From Thermodesulfobacteriales bacterium (GTDB taxonomy: Bacteria; Desulfobacterota; Thermodesulfobacteria; Thermodesulfobacteriales; Thermodesulfatatoraceae), in the NCBI GenBank assembly GCA_026985945.1, contig JALSPN010000010.1, positions 1 to 5,640 of the forward strand: 5,640 nucleotides of DNA, given 5' to 3'. The notes under the pieces were generated by a model. It made no database searches. It was not told the origin of the DNA and saw nothing but the letters and a program-made list of their open reading frames with translations. Of this stretch, positions 5,571 to 5,640 are shown in pieces (position 1 is the first letter of the stretch; each line of letters begins with the position of its first letter). The translations under genes were made by a program, and so were the position numbers.

Positions 5571-5640
5571 ATGGAATTCAGGGAAAAGATGCGGGCCTTC
5601 CTGGGCAATTCTTTAACGGCTTTGGGAATAGAGACCCTCC
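5571..5640 (+). CDS. Start of a gene, probably ArsS-type radical SAM protein (partial)
   Basis: Twenty-three codons are visible before the window ends: MEFREKMRAFL, then GNSLTALGIETL. The frame is open and begins 10 nt after arsM with a Shine-Dalgarno sequence in place. ArsS proteins (radical SAM enzymes that make the adenosyl-arsenic intermediate of arsenosugars) typically start with a short helix, then a segment like (L/I)xTLQVN(L/V)G leading into the CxxxCxxC cluster motif. The IETL at the edge, followed by a C that could begin a Gln codon, fits this, as does the position directly after arsM. The cluster motif itself is out of the window, so the family call rests on little sequence plus context; that a gene starts here is more certain. 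Confidence 0.6.
   Translation, partial: MEFREKMRAFLGNSLTALGIETL

Noticed and set aside
1..5640. CRISPR array, tRNA, rRNA or insertion sequence
   Set aside because: No regularly spaced direct repeats, no cloverleaf or rRNA-like stretch, and no transposase or flanking terminal repeats were seen.

Overview
The window holds one strand-uniform gene cluster that looks like a single operon. There are four complete genes and the start of a fifth, all on the + strand, with junctions of +10, +1, -34 and +10 nt. A 249-base A+T-rich leader precedes them (74 G+C in the first 240 bases, about 31%, against 55-58% in two coding lines I counted by hand). The leader carries a good sigma-70-type promoter and a near-perfect operator-like inverted repeat just downstream of the expected transcription start.

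Layout: (1) 250-1194, an outer-membrane beta-barrel protein with a signal peptide and a C-terminal Trp; (2) 1205-2812, a secreted, probably periplasmic, protein of 535 aa in which I see two copies of a DUF302-like segment; (3) 2814-4535, a 573-aa fusion of a DPM1/GtrB-like family-2 glycosyltransferase with a polytopic NapH/CcoG-like polyferredoxin module; (4) 4502-5560, an arsenite S-adenosylmethionine methyltransferase (ArsM) with all expected catalytic cysteines; (5) 5571 to the edge, the first 23 codons of a gene whose N-terminus fits ArsS, the radical SAM partner of ArsM in arsenosugar synthesis.

The organism is a diderm bacterium (outer-membrane barrel, Sec signal peptides). The polyferredoxin module, the roughly balanced G+C and the protein style suggest an anaerobe of the Desulfobacterota / Thermodesulfobacteria kind. 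That placement is inference only.

Working model (inference): ArsM methylates As(III); the probable ArsS would build a C-As bond to an adenosyl group; the glycosyltransferase half of the fusion could supply or transfer a sugar, perhaps through a polyprenyl-phosphate sugar; the fused membrane Fe-S half could feed electrons from the membrane to the radical SAM or methylation chemistry; the barrel and DUF302-like proteins would act at the envelope. The most notable items are the glycosyltransferase-polyferredoxin fusion beside arsM, the DUF302-like duplication, the operator/promoter arrangement, and a 28-bp perfect palindrome inside the 3' end of arsM. The ORFs on the - strand are shadows of these genes.
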